A stretch of 22,479 bases of DNA from Clostridia bacterium (GTDB lineage Bacteria; Bacillota; Clostridia; Peptostreptococcales; Anaerovoracaceae). The stretch is from contig JAKSSQ010000005.1 in NCBI GenBank assembly GCA_024403005.1, positions 1 through 22,479 on the forward strand, given 5' to 3'. The first letter of the stretch is position 1, and every line of letters starts with the position of its first letter. The notes below the pieces were generated by a model. That model was not told the origin of the DNA and searched no databases. It saw only the letters and a list, made by a program, of their open reading frames with translations. Of the stretch, positions 5,804-14,100 are shown piece after piece. A program made the position numbers and the translations under genes.

Positions 5804-7408
5804 ATGTCAGCAAAGTATATATTCATAACAGGAGGAGTCGTTTCAGGGCTCGGGAAAGGCATAACGGCAGCATCCCTTGGCAGACTTCTTAAGCAGAGAG
5901 GCCTGCGCGTGGCAAACCAGAAGATGGATCCGTATCTCAACGTGGACCCGGGCACAATGAGCCCCCACCAGCACGGCGAAGTATTCGTAACCGACGACGG
6001 TGCGGAAACAGACCTGGATCTTGGCCACTACGAAAGATTTACAGATGTAAATCTTACAAAGTATTCCTCCATTACCTCCGGCAAGATTTACTGGAGCGTG
6101 CTCAACAGAGAGCGCAAGGGCGAATATCTGGGCGGAACTGTTCAGGTGATCCCCCACATTACAAACGAAATTAAAAAGAATATATATAACATGGACAACG
6201 GCGAAGTGGATGTATGCATTACCGAAATAGGCGGTACTGTAGGCGATATCGAATCCCAGCCTTTCCTCGAAGCTATCCGCCAGGTAAGCCAGGAAAAGCC
6301 CAGGGAAGACGTAATGTTCATCCACGTTTCTCTCGTCGTATCCATCCCCGGTTCCGGCGAGCTCAAGAGCAAGCCCACTCAGCATTCCTGCAAGGAACTC
6401 CTGGCCTGCGGCATCCAGCCCGACGTAATCGTATGCCGTGCAGACCAGCCCATTACAGAGGAAATCAAGGACAAGATTTCCATGTTCTGCAATATTCCTA
6501 AGGAAAACGTAGTTGCAAATCTTAATGCGCCCATTCTTTACGAAGTTCCCCTCATGCTGGAAAACGAAGGCCTGGCTAACGTAGTAGTAAAGCGCCTCGG
6601 CCTTAAGTGCGGCGAACCGGACCTGGCTGCATGGAACGCTATGGTTCAGCGCGCGAAGAACTGCACGGAAGAAGTTACCATCGCAATGGTCGGAAAGTAC
6701 ATGGCTCTCCACGATTCCTACCTTTCCGTTGCAGAAGCTCTTACCCACGGCGGCATCGAAAACGACGTTAAGGTCAACATCCTCTGGATCGATTCCGAAA
6801 AGGTTACGGATGAAAACGCAGCTTCCATCCTCGGTGAAGCCGACGGCATCCTGGTTCCCGGCGGTTTCGGCAGCAGAGGCATCGAAGGCATGATCTCCGC
6901 TATTCAGTATGCAAGAGTCAACAAGATTCCGTATCTGGGAATCTGCCTGGGCATGCAGATGGCAGTAGTTGAATTTGCCCGCCACGTCCTGGGTCTTAAG
7001 GAAGCAAACTCTGCAGAATTCGTGGAAAACGGTCCGGATCCGGTAATCCACATCATGGACGACCAGAAGAACATTACGGACAAGGGCGGCACAATGCGAC
7101 TGGGTGCTTATCCCTGCTGCATTACTTCCCATGACACCAATGCATACAGAGCCTACGGCAGCGACGTGGTTTTCGAACGCCACCGCCACCGCTACGAATT
7201 CAACAACGACTACAGAGATGCAGTGCAGGCAAACGGCATGGTAATCTCCGGTCTTTCTCCCGACGGAAAGCTGGTAGAAATGGTTGAGCTCAAGGATCAT
7301 CCGTGGTTCACCGGCGGCCAGTTCCACCCCGAACTCAAGAGCCGTCCGGACAAGGCACAGCCCTTATTCAGAGAATTTGTAAGAGCTGCGAAAGAAAATA
7401 AAAAATAA
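5804..7408 (+). CDS. pyrG: CTP synthase (glutamine hydrolysing)
   Basis: A 534-residue protein, the usual length. It makes CTP from UTP, ATP and the ammonia of glutamine, the last step of pyrimidine nucleotide synthesis, in the cytoplasm. The N-terminal synthetase domain opens with the signature KYIFITGGVVSGLGKGITAA, whose P-loop-like SGLGKG binds ATP, and continues with KMDPYLNVDPGTMSPHQHGE. The C-terminal class I glutamine amidotransferase domain has the nucleophile C381 in GICLGMQ and the catalytic pair H508/E510 in QFHPE. All catalytic residues are intact. ATG follows a weak GAGTGAGGTG ribosome binding site. The gene stands alone between its own promoter and a terminator. Strong codon bias leaves a long empty frame on the other strand, which is not a gene. 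Confidence 0.98.
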   Translation: MSAKYIFITGGVVSGLGKGITAASLGRLLKQRGLRVANQKMDPYLNVDPGTMSPHQHGEVFVTDDGAETDLDLGHYERFTDVNLTKYSSITSGKIYWSVLNRERKGEYLGGTVQVIPHITNEIKKNIYNMDNGEVDVCITEIGGTVGDIESQPFLEAIRQVSQEKPREDVMFIHVSLVVSIPGSGELKSKPTQHSCKELLACGIQPDVIVCRADQPITEEIKDKISMFCNIPKENVVANLNAPILYEVPLMLENEGLANVVVKRLGLKCGEPDLAAWNAMVQRAKNCTEEVTIAMVGKYMALHDSYLSVAEALTHGGIENDVKVNILWIDSEKVTDENAASILGEADGILVPGGFGSRGIEGMISAIQYARVNKIPYLGICLGMQMAVVEFARHVLGLKEANSAEFVENGPDPVIHIMDDQKNITDKGGTMRLGAYPCCITSHDTNAYRAYGSDVVFERHRHRYEFNNDYRDAVQANGMVISGLSPDGKLVEMVELKDHPWFTGGQFHPELKSRPDKAQPLFREFVRAAKENKK

Positions 7409-7430
7409 TTTTAAATACCAGTTGATTTTT

Positions 7431-7485
7431 TGACCCGGCTAGCGTAAGATATCTACGCACACAGACCCAAGCCGGGTCTTTTTTA
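7431..7485 (+). terminator. Terminator of pyrG with two alternative stems
   Basis: A long-range stem pairs 7432-7440 (GACCCGGCT) with 7470-7478 (AGCCGGGTC) around a loop that itself holds the stem GCGTA/TACGC (7442-7446 with 7454-7458). A compact alternative pairs AGACCC at 7463-7468 with GGGTCT at 7474-7479. Both end on the same run of T residues at 7479-7484. Confidence 0.85.
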
Positions 7486-7507
7486 GAATATAAAAACCTC
7501 GAAACAC

Positions 7508-7536
7508 TTGACATTTGACGGGTTAAGGGGTATTAT
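7508..7536 (+). promoter_or_regulatory. Strong promoter of the rpmG-secE-nusG-rplKAJL-rpoBC cluster
   Basis: Consensus TTGACA at 7508-7513, exactly 17 bases, then TATTAT at 7531-7536. The upstream flank is A/T-rich. The sequence GGGTTA lies in the spacer at 7520-7525, as in the rpsL promoter. Start of transcription is expected near 7543. Confidence 0.87.
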
Positions 7537-7544
7537 ATATCAGT

Positions 7545-7604
7545 CACGCTATGCCTTGTAAAAGGCGAGGGCGTGTTTAGTGCGTTATAAACCGCTTTAA
7601 AGCG
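7545..7604 (+). promoter_or_regulatory. Folded 5' leader of rpmG
   Basis: The leader can form CACGC (7545-7549) with GCGTG (7571-7575) enclosing GCCTT (7553-7557) with AAGGC (7562-7566), followed by the palindrome CGCTTTAAAGCG at 7593-7604 ahead of the GGAGG ribosome binding site. No known ribosomal-protein or riboswitch motif was recognised, and there is no terminator tail. Function is open. Confidence 0.4.
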
Positions 7605-7624
7605 TTGATTTTGGAGGAAAAACA

Positions 7625-7786
7625 ATGGCTAACGACGTTAGAGTAAAAGTAACTCTGGCATGCACAGAATGCAAGCAGAGAAACTACAATACTATGAAGA
7701 ACAAGAGAAACAATACTGAACGTCTCGAACTGAACAAGTATTGCAAATTCTGCAAGAAGGAAACTCTTCACAGAGAAACCAAGTAA
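7625..7786 (+). CDS. rpmG: 50S ribosomal protein L33 (zinc-binding form)
   Basis: A 53-residue protein beginning MANDVRVKVTLACTECKQRN. It is a small subunit-surface protein of the 50S particle near the E site. The two pairs C13-C16 and C40-C43 (CTEC and CKFC) are the zinc-ribbon cysteines of the C+ form of L33, so it needs zinc. The middle NYNTMKNKRNNTERLELNKYC matches the family. ATG follows TTGGAGGAAAA. It is the first gene of the secE-nusG cluster, its usual place in Bacillota, and secE follows 18 bases later. Confidence 0.95.
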   Translation: MANDVRVKVTLACTECKQRNYNTMKNKRNNTERLELNKYCKFCKKETLHRETK

Positions 7787-7804
7787 GGAAAGGAACCTGA
7801 AACT

Positions 7805-8026
7805 ATGGCAGATACAACTGCAAAGACAAAGAAGCAGGGAAGATTCAAGGAATACTTTAAGGGCGTAAAGACCGAACTCAAGAAGGTTATCTGGCCCACA
7901 AAGAAGGAAACATACCGCTACACACTGGTTGTAATCGCAGTATGCGCATTTTTTGCTGTATTCTTCTGGCTTCTCGATACAGTATTCCTGGCACTGCTTC
8001 AGCAGGTCCTGAATATTACAATGTAG
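7805..8026 (+). CDS. secE: Preprotein translocase subunit SecE
   Basis: A 73-residue protein of the short, single-span SecE type found in Gram-positive bacteria. After a basic N-terminus comes the amphipathic helix and conserved turn GVKTELKKVIWPTKKET, then one membrane helix at about residues 39-67. SecE clamps the two halves of SecY in the protein-export channel of the cytoplasmic membrane. The ATG follows AAGGAAAGGAA. It lies between rpmG and nusG as in most bacteria; only 10 bases separate its stop from the nusG start. Confidence 0.94.
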   Translation: MADTTAKTKKQGRFKEYFKGVKTELKKVIWPTKKETYRYTLVVIAVCAFFAVFFWLLDTVFLALLQQVLNITM

Positions 8027-8036
8027 GGAGCAGAAT

Positions 8037-8624
8037 ATGTCTGACGAAAAAGTACTGGACGTCCTTGCGGAAGAGGAGGAAAAGGTTCCTGCAGGAGCTT
8101 TCCGCCGCAGCAAGGAAGCAAAATGGTATGTGGTTCACACATATTCCGGCCATGAAAACAAGGTTAAGGTCAATCTGGAAAAGCTCGTTGAGAACAGAGG
8201 CATGCAGGATCTGGTTCTTCAGATTATCGTGCCCACAGAAGACCGCGTAGAATACAAGGACGGTGTACGTCAGGTTAAGACCCGCAAGATCTTCCCCGGT
8301 TATGTAATCGTAAAGATGATCGTAACAAACGAATCCTGGTATCTCGTAAGAAATACTCAGGGCGTTACCGGTTTCGTAGGTCAGGGTTCCGAACCCATTC
8401 CCCTCACAGACGAAGAAGTTCGCCGCATGGGAATCGAAAAGACAGTTATCGTTCTGGACATTCAGCCCGGCGACAGCGTAAAGGTTATTACAGGACCTTT
8501 CAAGGGCTTCTCTGCTACAGTAGAAGACGTAAATGCAGACAAGCAGACGCTGAAGGCCAGAGTAGATATGTTTGGCCGCTCCACCCCCGTGGAACTGGAA
8601 TACGACCAGGTAGACAAGCTGTAA
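8037..8624 (+). CDS. nusG: Transcription termination/antitermination factor NusG
   Basis: A 195-residue protein. After an acidic, family-variable first 28 residues comes the NGN domain (KWYVVHTYSGHENKVKVNLE at about 29-48, and RKIFPGYVIVKM), which contacts RNA polymerase. A short linker leads to the C-terminal KOW domain (PGDSVKVITGPFKGFSATVE, about 143-162), which binds partners such as S10 or Rho. It controls pausing and processivity and couples transcription to translation. The ATG at 8037 follows a modest GGGAG site close to the secE stop, so translational coupling is likely. Confidence 0.97.
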   Translation: MSDEKVLDVLAEEEEKVPAGAFRRSKEAKWYVVHTYSGHENKVKVNLEKLVENRGMQDLVLQIIVPTEDRVEYKDGVRQVKTRKIFPGYVIVKMIVTNESWYLVRNTQGVTGFVGQGSEPIPLTDEEVRRMGIEKTVIVLDIQPGDSVKVITGPFKGFSATVEDVNADKQTLKARVDMFGRSTPVELEYDQVDKL

Positions 8625-8647
8625 GCTTATCACCTGAAAATAAAATA

Positions 8648-8662
8648 ACGGGGACGCCCCGT
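8648..8662 (+). promoter_or_regulatory. Small GC hairpin before rplK
   Basis: ACGGGG and CCCCGT form a perfect six-pair stem with the three-base loop ACG, ending two bases before the AAAGGAG ribosome binding site of rplK. There is no U tract. It may mark an RNA processing point or tune rplK translation; this is inference. Confidence 0.35.
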
Positions 8663-8678
8663 GGAAAGGAGAATACAT

Positions 8679-9104
8679 ATGGCAAAGAAGGTTACAGGTT
8701 TTGTAAAGCTTCAGATCCCTGCTGGTGCAGCTAATCCTGCTCCTCCCGTAGGTCCTGCTCTTGGTCAGCATGGTGTTAACATCATGGACTTCTGCAAGCA
8801 GTTCAATTCCAGAACTCAGGATCAGGCTGGCATGATCATTCCTGTAGTAATCACTGTTTACGCAGACAGATCTTTCACTTTCATCACCAAGACTCCTCCC
8901 GCAGCAGTTCTTATTAAGAAGGCAGCAGGACTGGACAAGGCTTCCGGTGAACCCAACAAGAAGAAGGTTGGTAAGATTACAACTGCACAGGCTCAGGAAA
9001 TTGCAAAGACAAAGATGCCCGACCTTAACGCTGCAAGCGTAGAAAGCGCTACAGAAATGATTAAGGGAACAGCAAGAAGCATGGGAATCTTAGTAGAAGA
9101 TTAA
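8679..9104 (+). CDS. rplK: 50S ribosomal protein L11
   Basis: A 141-residue protein, the standard L11 length. It binds the GTPase-associated centre of 23S rRNA with the L10-L12 stalk. The start MAKKVTGFVKLQIPAGAANP, then PPVGPALGQHGVNIMDFCKQFN and the C-terminal RNA-binding segment KMPDLNAASVESATEMIKGTARSMGI are diagnostic. The ATG at 8679 fits the family length and follows AAAGGAG; an in-frame GTG at 8661 would add six residues and is inside the ribosome binding site. rplA follows after 49 bases that hold a likely L1 control hairpin. Confidence 0.97.
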   Translation: MAKKVTGFVKLQIPAGAANPAPPVGPALGQHGVNIMDFCKQFNSRTQDQAGMIIPVVITVYADRSFTFITKTPPAAVLIKKAAGLDKASGEPNKKKVGKITTAQAQEIAKTKMPDLNAASVESATEMIKGTARSMGILVED

Positions 9105-9105
9105 T

Positions 9106-9145
9106 TTGATGGGAGGCTGTAATAGCCGTTAGTACCACAAGGAGG
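9106..9145 (+). promoter_or_regulatory. L1-binding-like mRNA hairpin over the rplA ribosome binding site
   Basis: Outer stem TTG(A)TGG at 9106-9112 pairs with CCACAA at 9135-9140, with A9109 bulged. Then comes an asymmetric internal loop (GA on the 5' side, GTTAGTA at 9128-9134 on the 3' side) and the inner stem GGCT/AGCC (9115-9118 with 9124-9127). This is the layout of the known L1 target in L1-operon mRNAs, GA next to a GGC/GCC stem opposite a longer purine-rich strand. The 3' arm overlaps AAGGAGG at 9139-9145, so bound L1 would block rplA translation. The fold was made by eye. Confidence 0.6.
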
Positions 9146-9153
9146 ATTTACAA

Positions 9154-9849
9154 ATGCCTAAAAGAGGTAAGAAGTACCAGGATCTCGTAAAGATGTACGA
9201 TAAGACTGCTCAGTACGATATGGACGAAGCATTCGAAATTCTGGCAAAGACAGCAACAGCAAAGTTCGATGAAACTATCGAAGCTCACTTCAGACTTGGT
9301 GTAGACGGACGCCACGCAGACCAGCAGGTTAGAGGCGCTATCGTTCTCCCCAACGGAACAGGTAAGACAAAGAGAGTTCTCGTATTTGCAAAGGGCGACA
9401 AGGCTCACGAAGCAGAAGCTGCTGGCGCAGATTATGTAGGTGAAGCAGAACTCGCTCAGAAGATCCAGCAGGAAAACTGGTTTGAATTCGACGTAGTAGT
9501 AGCTACACCCGACATGATGGGTGTTGTAGGTAGACTCGGTAAGGTTCTCGGTCCCAAGGGACTCATGCCCTCTCCCAAGTCCGGCACAGTTACTATGAAC
9601 CTGACACAGGCTCTCGCTGAAATCAAAGCAGGTAAAGTTGAATACCGTCTGGACAAGCAGAACATCATTCACACACCGATCGGCAAGGCTTCTTTCGGCC
9701 CTGAAAAGCTGAAGGAAAACTATCAGGCTCTTCTCGAAGCCATCATTAAGGCTAAGCCCGCTGCTGCAAAGGGACAGTACATCAAGTCCGCTACAATCGC
9801 AAGCACAATGGGTCCCGGAGTTAAGCTCAACCCCGCTAAGCTCGGATAA
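9154..9849 (+). CDS. rplA: 50S ribosomal protein L1
   Basis: A 231-residue protein, the usual L1 length. It forms the mobile L1 stalk that helps deacylated tRNA leave the E site, and it commonly represses its own mRNA. Diagnostic segments are KFDETIEAHFRLGVDGRHADQ (domain I), VVATPDMMGVVGRLGKVLGP with KGLMPSPKSGTVT (domain II boundary), and the late IGKASFGPEKLKEN. The ATG follows a strong AAGGAGG site, which lies in a probable L1-binding hairpin (9106-9145). Confidence 0.97.
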   Translation: MPKRGKKYQDLVKMYDKTAQYDMDEAFEILAKTATAKFDETIEAHFRLGVDGRHADQQVRGAIVLPNGTGKTKRVLVFAKGDKAHEAEAAGADYVGEAELAQKIQQENWFEFDVVVATPDMMGVVGRLGKVLGPKGLMPSPKSGTVTMNLTQALAEIKAGKVEYRLDKQNIIHTPIGKASFGPEKLKENYQALLEAIIKAKPAAAKGQYIKSATIASTMGPGVKLNPAKLG

Positions 9850-9889
9850 TTTAGCCTGTACAGACAAGGCCGGATCGAACCAAAACAGA

Positions 9890-9956
9890 ATATAAAACTG
9901 TAGACAGCAGGTGGACGAAAGTCCTTAATATCCCGCCGAGGTTACGATTCATAAAC
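9890..9956 (+). ncRNA. Ribosomal protein L10 leader
   Basis: The bases CTGTAGACAGCAGGTGG, the GGAC-GAAA-GTCC tetraloop hairpin (9913-9924), and TTAATATCCCGCCGAGG following it are the hallmark core of the L10 leader (Rfam family L10_leader), the mRNA target of the L10(L12)4 complex. It lies between rplA and rplJ, just ahead of an attenuator hairpin. In Bacillus subtilis the same arrangement is known to regulate rplJL by transcription attenuation. The exact edges given here are approximate. Confidence 0.85.
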
Positions 9957-9997
9957 AAGCCTTTTCAGTCTGCAGACACCGAAAAGGCTTTCCTTTT
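9957..9997 (+). terminator. Attenuator hairpin before rplJ
   Basis: AAGCCTTTTC at 9957-9966 pairs perfectly with GAAAAGGCTT at 9981-9990; the loop contains the palindrome GTCTGCAGAC (9968-9977). The tail TTTCCTTTTG follows. Upstream, AAGGC at 9866-9870 could compete for GCCTT at 9959-9963, giving a weak antiterminator. Position directly after the L10 leader supports a feedback attenuator. Confidence 0.72.
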
Positions 9998-10024
9998 GAC
10001 GAAGGAAGCCAGAAAGGAGAAATA

Positions 10025-10522
10025 ATGTCAGTAGAAAATCTTCAGATTAAGAAAGCCGTAATCGATGAGATTTCCGAAAAGCTTTCCAAGGCTCAGGCAG
10101 CAGTAGTTATCGACTACATCGGTACAACTGTTGAACAGGCTAACGAAATGAGAAAGAATCTCAGAGAAGCTGGCGTAGATTACACAGTATATAAGAACAC
10201 ACTCATGGCTAAGGCTATCGAAGGAACAAAGTTCGAAGGTCTTAAGGATTGCCTCAGCGGTCCCTCCGCTCTCGCTATCAGCTATGACGATGCTATCGCA
10301 CCCGCTAGAGTTCTTGCTAAGTCCATCAAGGATTTCAACAAGATGGAATTCAAGGCTGGTGTAGTTGAAGGCGTTCTGTACGATGCAGCTGGCCTTCAGC
10401 AGCTCGCTTCCATTCCTTCCAGAGACGAACTTATCGCAAAGTTCATGGGCAGCATTCAGAGCCCCGTTGGAAAGATGGTTCGCACATTCCAGGCTATTGC
10501 AGACGCAAAAGCAGAAGAATAA
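10025..10522 (+). CDS. rplJ: 50S ribosomal protein L10
   Basis: A 165-residue protein that anchors L7/L12 dimers to 23S rRNA, making the base of the stalk that recruits translation factors. The N-terminal RNA-binding part shows KKAVIDEISEKLSKAQAAVV, YIGTTVEQANEMRKNLREAG and VYKNTLMAKA. The C-terminal helix that binds L7/L12 dimers is the stretch from about residue 135. The ATG follows AAAGGAGAAATA. Synthesis is probably controlled by the L10 leader and attenuator just upstream. Confidence 0.96.
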   Translation: MSVENLQIKKAVIDEISEKLSKAQAAVVIDYIGTTVEQANEMRKNLREAGVDYTVYKNTLMAKAIEGTKFEGLKDCLSGPSALAISYDDAIAPARVLAKSIKDFNKMEFKAGVVEGVLYDAAGLQQLASIPSRDELIAKFMGSIQSPVGKMVRTFQAIADAKAEE

Positions 10523-10525
10523 TAA

Positions 10526-10564
10526 ACCTGCAAATTCAGGTACATCCCGCATAAGATTGCGGGA
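10526..10564 (+). other. Two small hairpins between rplJ and rplL
   Basis: ACCTG (10526-10530) pairs with CAGGT (10537-10541), and TCCCGC (10545-10550) with GCGGGA (10559-10564). Neither has a U tract, so they are not terminators. Such spacers can be RNase processing points that let rplL, needed in several copies per ribosome, be made in excess. That role is inference. Confidence 0.35.
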
Positions 10565-10597
10565 ATTCAAAATAGTAATTTAATAAGGAGAAATAAA

Positions 10598-10960
10598 ATG
10601 ACTAAGGAACAGATTATTGAAGCTATCAAAGCCATGACAGTTCTCGAACTTAACGAACTCGTTAAGGCATGCGAAGAAGAATTCGGCGTATCCGCAGCAG
10701 CACCCGTAGCAGTAGCAGTAGCAGGCGATGCACCCGCAGCAGCAGCTAAGGAAGAATTCGACGTAGTACTCGAATCCGCTGGCGCAGAAAAGATCAAGGT
10801 TATCAAGGTTGTAAGAGAAATCACAGGACTCGGCCTCAAGGAAGCTAAGGACCTGGTAGACAACGCTCCCAAGGCTCTCAAGGAAGCAGCTCCCACAGCA
10901 GAAGCTGAAGAAATCAAGAAGAAGCTGGAAGAAGTTGGCGCTACAGTAACACTGAAGTAA
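10598..10960 (+). CDS. rplL: 50S ribosomal protein L7/L12
   Basis: A 120-residue protein, normal for the family. It is present in multiple copies on the ribosomal stalk and activates the GTPase cycle of EF-Tu and EF-G. Residues about 1-34 are the dimerisation domain (MTVLELNELVKACEEEFGV), about 35-52 the alanine-rich hinge, and about 53-120 the factor-binding domain with EKIKVIKVVREITGLGLKEA and DLVDNAPKALKE. The ATG follows ATAAGGAGAAATAAA. Two terminator-like hairpins follow before rpoB. Confidence 0.97.
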   Translation: MTKEQIIEAIKAMTVLELNELVKACEEEFGVSAAAPVAVAVAGDAPAAAAKEEFDVVLESAGAEKIKVIKVVREITGLGLKEAKDLVDNAPKALKEAAPTAEAEEIKKKLEEVGATVTLK

Positions 10961-10982
10961 TTCAGCCAGAAAAAATCAATAT

Positions 10983-11012
10983 AAAGGGTTGTCTTTTAAG
11001 GCAACCCTTTTG
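10983..11012 (+). terminator. Partial terminator/attenuator after rplL
   Basis: AAAGGGTTG (10983-10991) pairs with CAACCCTTT (11002-11010), a nine-pair stem. The tail is short (TTTTGG from the last stem bases), so read-through into rpoB is expected. It would make more rplL than rpoB message. Confidence 0.55.
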
Positions 11013-11082
11013 GCGTCTTTTACGTTTAGCACAAAAAAGCAAAGAAATAGTGCATTTTTATGCAGTATTTCCGGCTGATTGA

Positions 11083-11124
11083 GCATGAAGTGAGGGTTTA
11101 TACCTTCGCCATGCATAGTTTTTT
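11083..11124 (+). terminator. Second terminator-like hairpin before rpoB
   Basis: GCATG (11083-11087) pairs with CATGC (11110-11114), with AAG (11088-11090) against CTT (11104-11106) inside. Four bases later a run of six T residues stands at 11119-11124. The stem has an internal loop and the T run is offset, so efficiency is doubtful. Confidence 0.38.
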
Positions 11125-11149
11125 CATTTAGCAACAAGGAGGGAATCCA

Positions 11150-14100
11150 ATGCCCCAACCCCAAGAATTCGGCAGAAAGCAGCGTATGAGCTTCTCGAAG
11201 ATCGAGACAGTTCTGCCCATGCCCAACCTCATACAGATCCAGAAGGACTCCTATGATTGGTTCATCAAGGAAGGCCTTGCTGAAGTATTTGAGGACATAT
11301 CTCCCATCAGAGACTACGCTGACAACCTGGCTCTGGAATTTGTAGACCACTACATTTCCGACGAAACAAAGTACGACCAGGAAGAATGCAAAGAGAGAGA
11401 TGCTACTTTTGCCGCTCCTTTAAAGGTTAGAGTCCGCCTCATCAATCAGGAGACGGGCGAAGTTAAGGAACAGGAAGTCTTTATGGGTGATTTCCCCATA
11501 ATGACAGAAAAGGGTACATTCATTTACAACGGCGCAGAACGTGTAGTTGTAACACAGCTCGTTCGTTCTCCCGGACCCTATTACGATGTAACTGTCGATA
11601 AATCGAATAAGAAATTATTCTCCACAACGATCATCCCCAACAGAGGCGCCTGGCTGGAATATGAAACAGATTCCAACGAGGTTATTTCTGTTCGTGTAGA
11701 CCGTACAAGAAAGCAGCCCATTACTGCAATTCTGAGAGCTCTGGCTTATAACTCCGTAGAAGCCAAGGTTGAATCCGAAAGACGCAGAAACCCCGGAATT
11801 TCCGAAGAAGCTCTGCGCAAGAAGATCCGCCGCTACGGTGAATACAAGACAGATATCGCTTCCAAGCTGCAGGAAGGCTCCAACGACGAAATTTACTCCA
11901 TTTTCGGAATGGACGACAGACTCGTAAAGTCTATTGCAAAGGACACCACCACAAACTACGATGATGGCCTTAAGGAAATCTATAAGAAGTTAAGACCCGG
12001 TGAACCCGCAACCTTCGACAGCGCATACGAACTCATCGAAGCTCTGTTCTTCGATTCCAAGCGCTACGATCTTGCAAAGGTGGGTCGTTATAAGTACAAC
12101 AAGAAGCTCGGACTCCGCAACCGTGTTGCAGGCTGCGTCCTCGCAGAAGACGTATTCAACGCTGTAACAGGCGAATTAATCTTCGAAAAGGGCAAGAAGA
12201 TCAGCCGCAGCGAAGCTAAGATGGTTGAAAACTCCGGATCCGAATTCGTATGGGTTGAATCCAAGACAGAAGAAGGCAAGGCCGTTAAGGTTATCGGCAA
12301 CAACTTCGTTGAACTCGCTGTTATCCTGAAGGATATGGGCGTAGAAGACTTCGATCCCAGCGAATACAGACTTCCCAAGAGAGTATTCCTGCCTGCACTC
12401 AGAGAAGTAATGGCAGATTACGAAGAAAACTATAAGCCCGCTAAGAAAGAAGAAGAAGGCAAGAAGCTCGGCGCATTCCTGTATGCACGCAGAAACCTCC
12501 TCTCCCCCAAGCACATTATCCTGGACGACATCGTTGCTTCCGTTTCCTACCTGCTCGGTCTCACCGACGGTATCGGCGGCACAGATGACATCGACCACCT
12601 GGGCAACAGAAGACTTCGTACAGTAGGCGAACTGCTCCAGAATCAGTTCCGCATCGGTCTGGCAAGAATGGAAAGAGTCGTTAAGGAAAGAATGACGATT
12701 CAGGACATCGAAGCTACAACACCGCAGGCTCTTATGAACATCCGTCCCGTAACGGCTGCAATTAAGGAATTCTTCGGTTCTTCCCAGCTGTCCCAGTTCA
12801 TGGACCAGACTAACCCCCTCGCAGAGCTCACACATAAGAGAAGACTTTCCGCTCTGGGCCCCGGCGGTCTCTCCAGAGACAGAGCCGGATTCGAAGTTCG
12901 AGACGTACATCACTCCCACTACGGACGTATGTGCCCCATCGAAACTCCTGAAGGTCCGAACATCGGTCTGATTGGTTCACTCACAACCTACGGAATTATC
13001 AACGAATACGGCTTTATCGAAACACCGTACAGAAGAGTTGATAAGGAAACAGGCATCGTTACAAAGGAAATCCAGTACCTTGCAGCAGATGAAGAAGAAC
13101 CCCTTATCGTAGCTCAGGCTAACGAACCTCTCGACGCTGAAGGCCACTTCGTAAACCAGAAGGTTCTCGCAAGAGGCGAACTCGGCGAAATCGACCTGTT
13201 CGACAGAGAAGTAGTAGACTGCATGGACGTTTCACCGCGCCAGGTAGTTTCCATCGCTACAGCAATGATTCCGTTCCTGGAAAACGACGACGCTAACCGT
13301 GCCCTGATGGGTTCAAACATGCAGCGTCAGGCAGTTCCCCTCCTCGTAACGGACGCTCCCTTCGTAGCTACAGGTGTTGAATACTCCGCAGCATGCGACT
13401 CCGGCGTTGTAGTTCTCGCTAAGCACACAGGTGTTGTAACATACGTAGACGCTGTTAAGGTTGTTATCGAAAGAGAAGACGGCCTCGGCAAGGACGAATA
13501 CAAGCTCCTGAAGTACAAGAGATCCAACCAGGGTACATGCATTAACCAGAAGCCCATCGTAAGCCACGGTGAACGCATCGAAGCCGGCGAAGTTATCGCA
13601 GACGGTCCTTCCACAGACCTGGGCGAAATCGCTCTCGGCAAGAACCTGCTCATCGGCTTCATGACATGGGAAGGTTACAACTACGAAGACGCTATTATCC
13701 TGAACGAAAGACTCCTTATGGACGATGTTCTCACATCCATCCATATTGAAGAATATGAATCCGAAGCCAGAGATACAAAGCTCGGACCCGAAGAAATCAC
13801 AAGAGACATCCCCAACGTTGGCGAAGATGCTCTCAAGGATCTGGACGAAGAAGGTATCGTAAGAATCGGTGCCGAAGTTGACTCTTCAGACATCCTCGTT
13901 GGTAAGGTTACACCCAAGGGCGAAACCGAACTCACAGCTGAAGAAAGACTGCTCCGTGCAATCTTCGGTGAAAAGGCCAGAGAAGTACGCGACACATCCC
14001 TCCGCGTTCCTCATGGCGAAACTGGTATCGTAGTAGACGTAAAGATCTTCTCCAGAGAGAACGGCGACGACCTGCCTCCCGGAGTTAACAAGCTCGTACG

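Noticed and set aside
5843..7327. Long open frame antisense to pyrG
   Set aside because: Same codon-bias effect; pyrG on the other strand is certain.
8661..8678. GTG start six codons upstream in rplK
   Set aside because: It lies before and within the AAAGGAG site; the ATG at 8679 gives the exact usual L11 length.
11079..11104. TTGAGC and TATACC as an rpoB promoter
   Set aside because: The gap is only 14 bases, too short for a normal sigma-A promoter.
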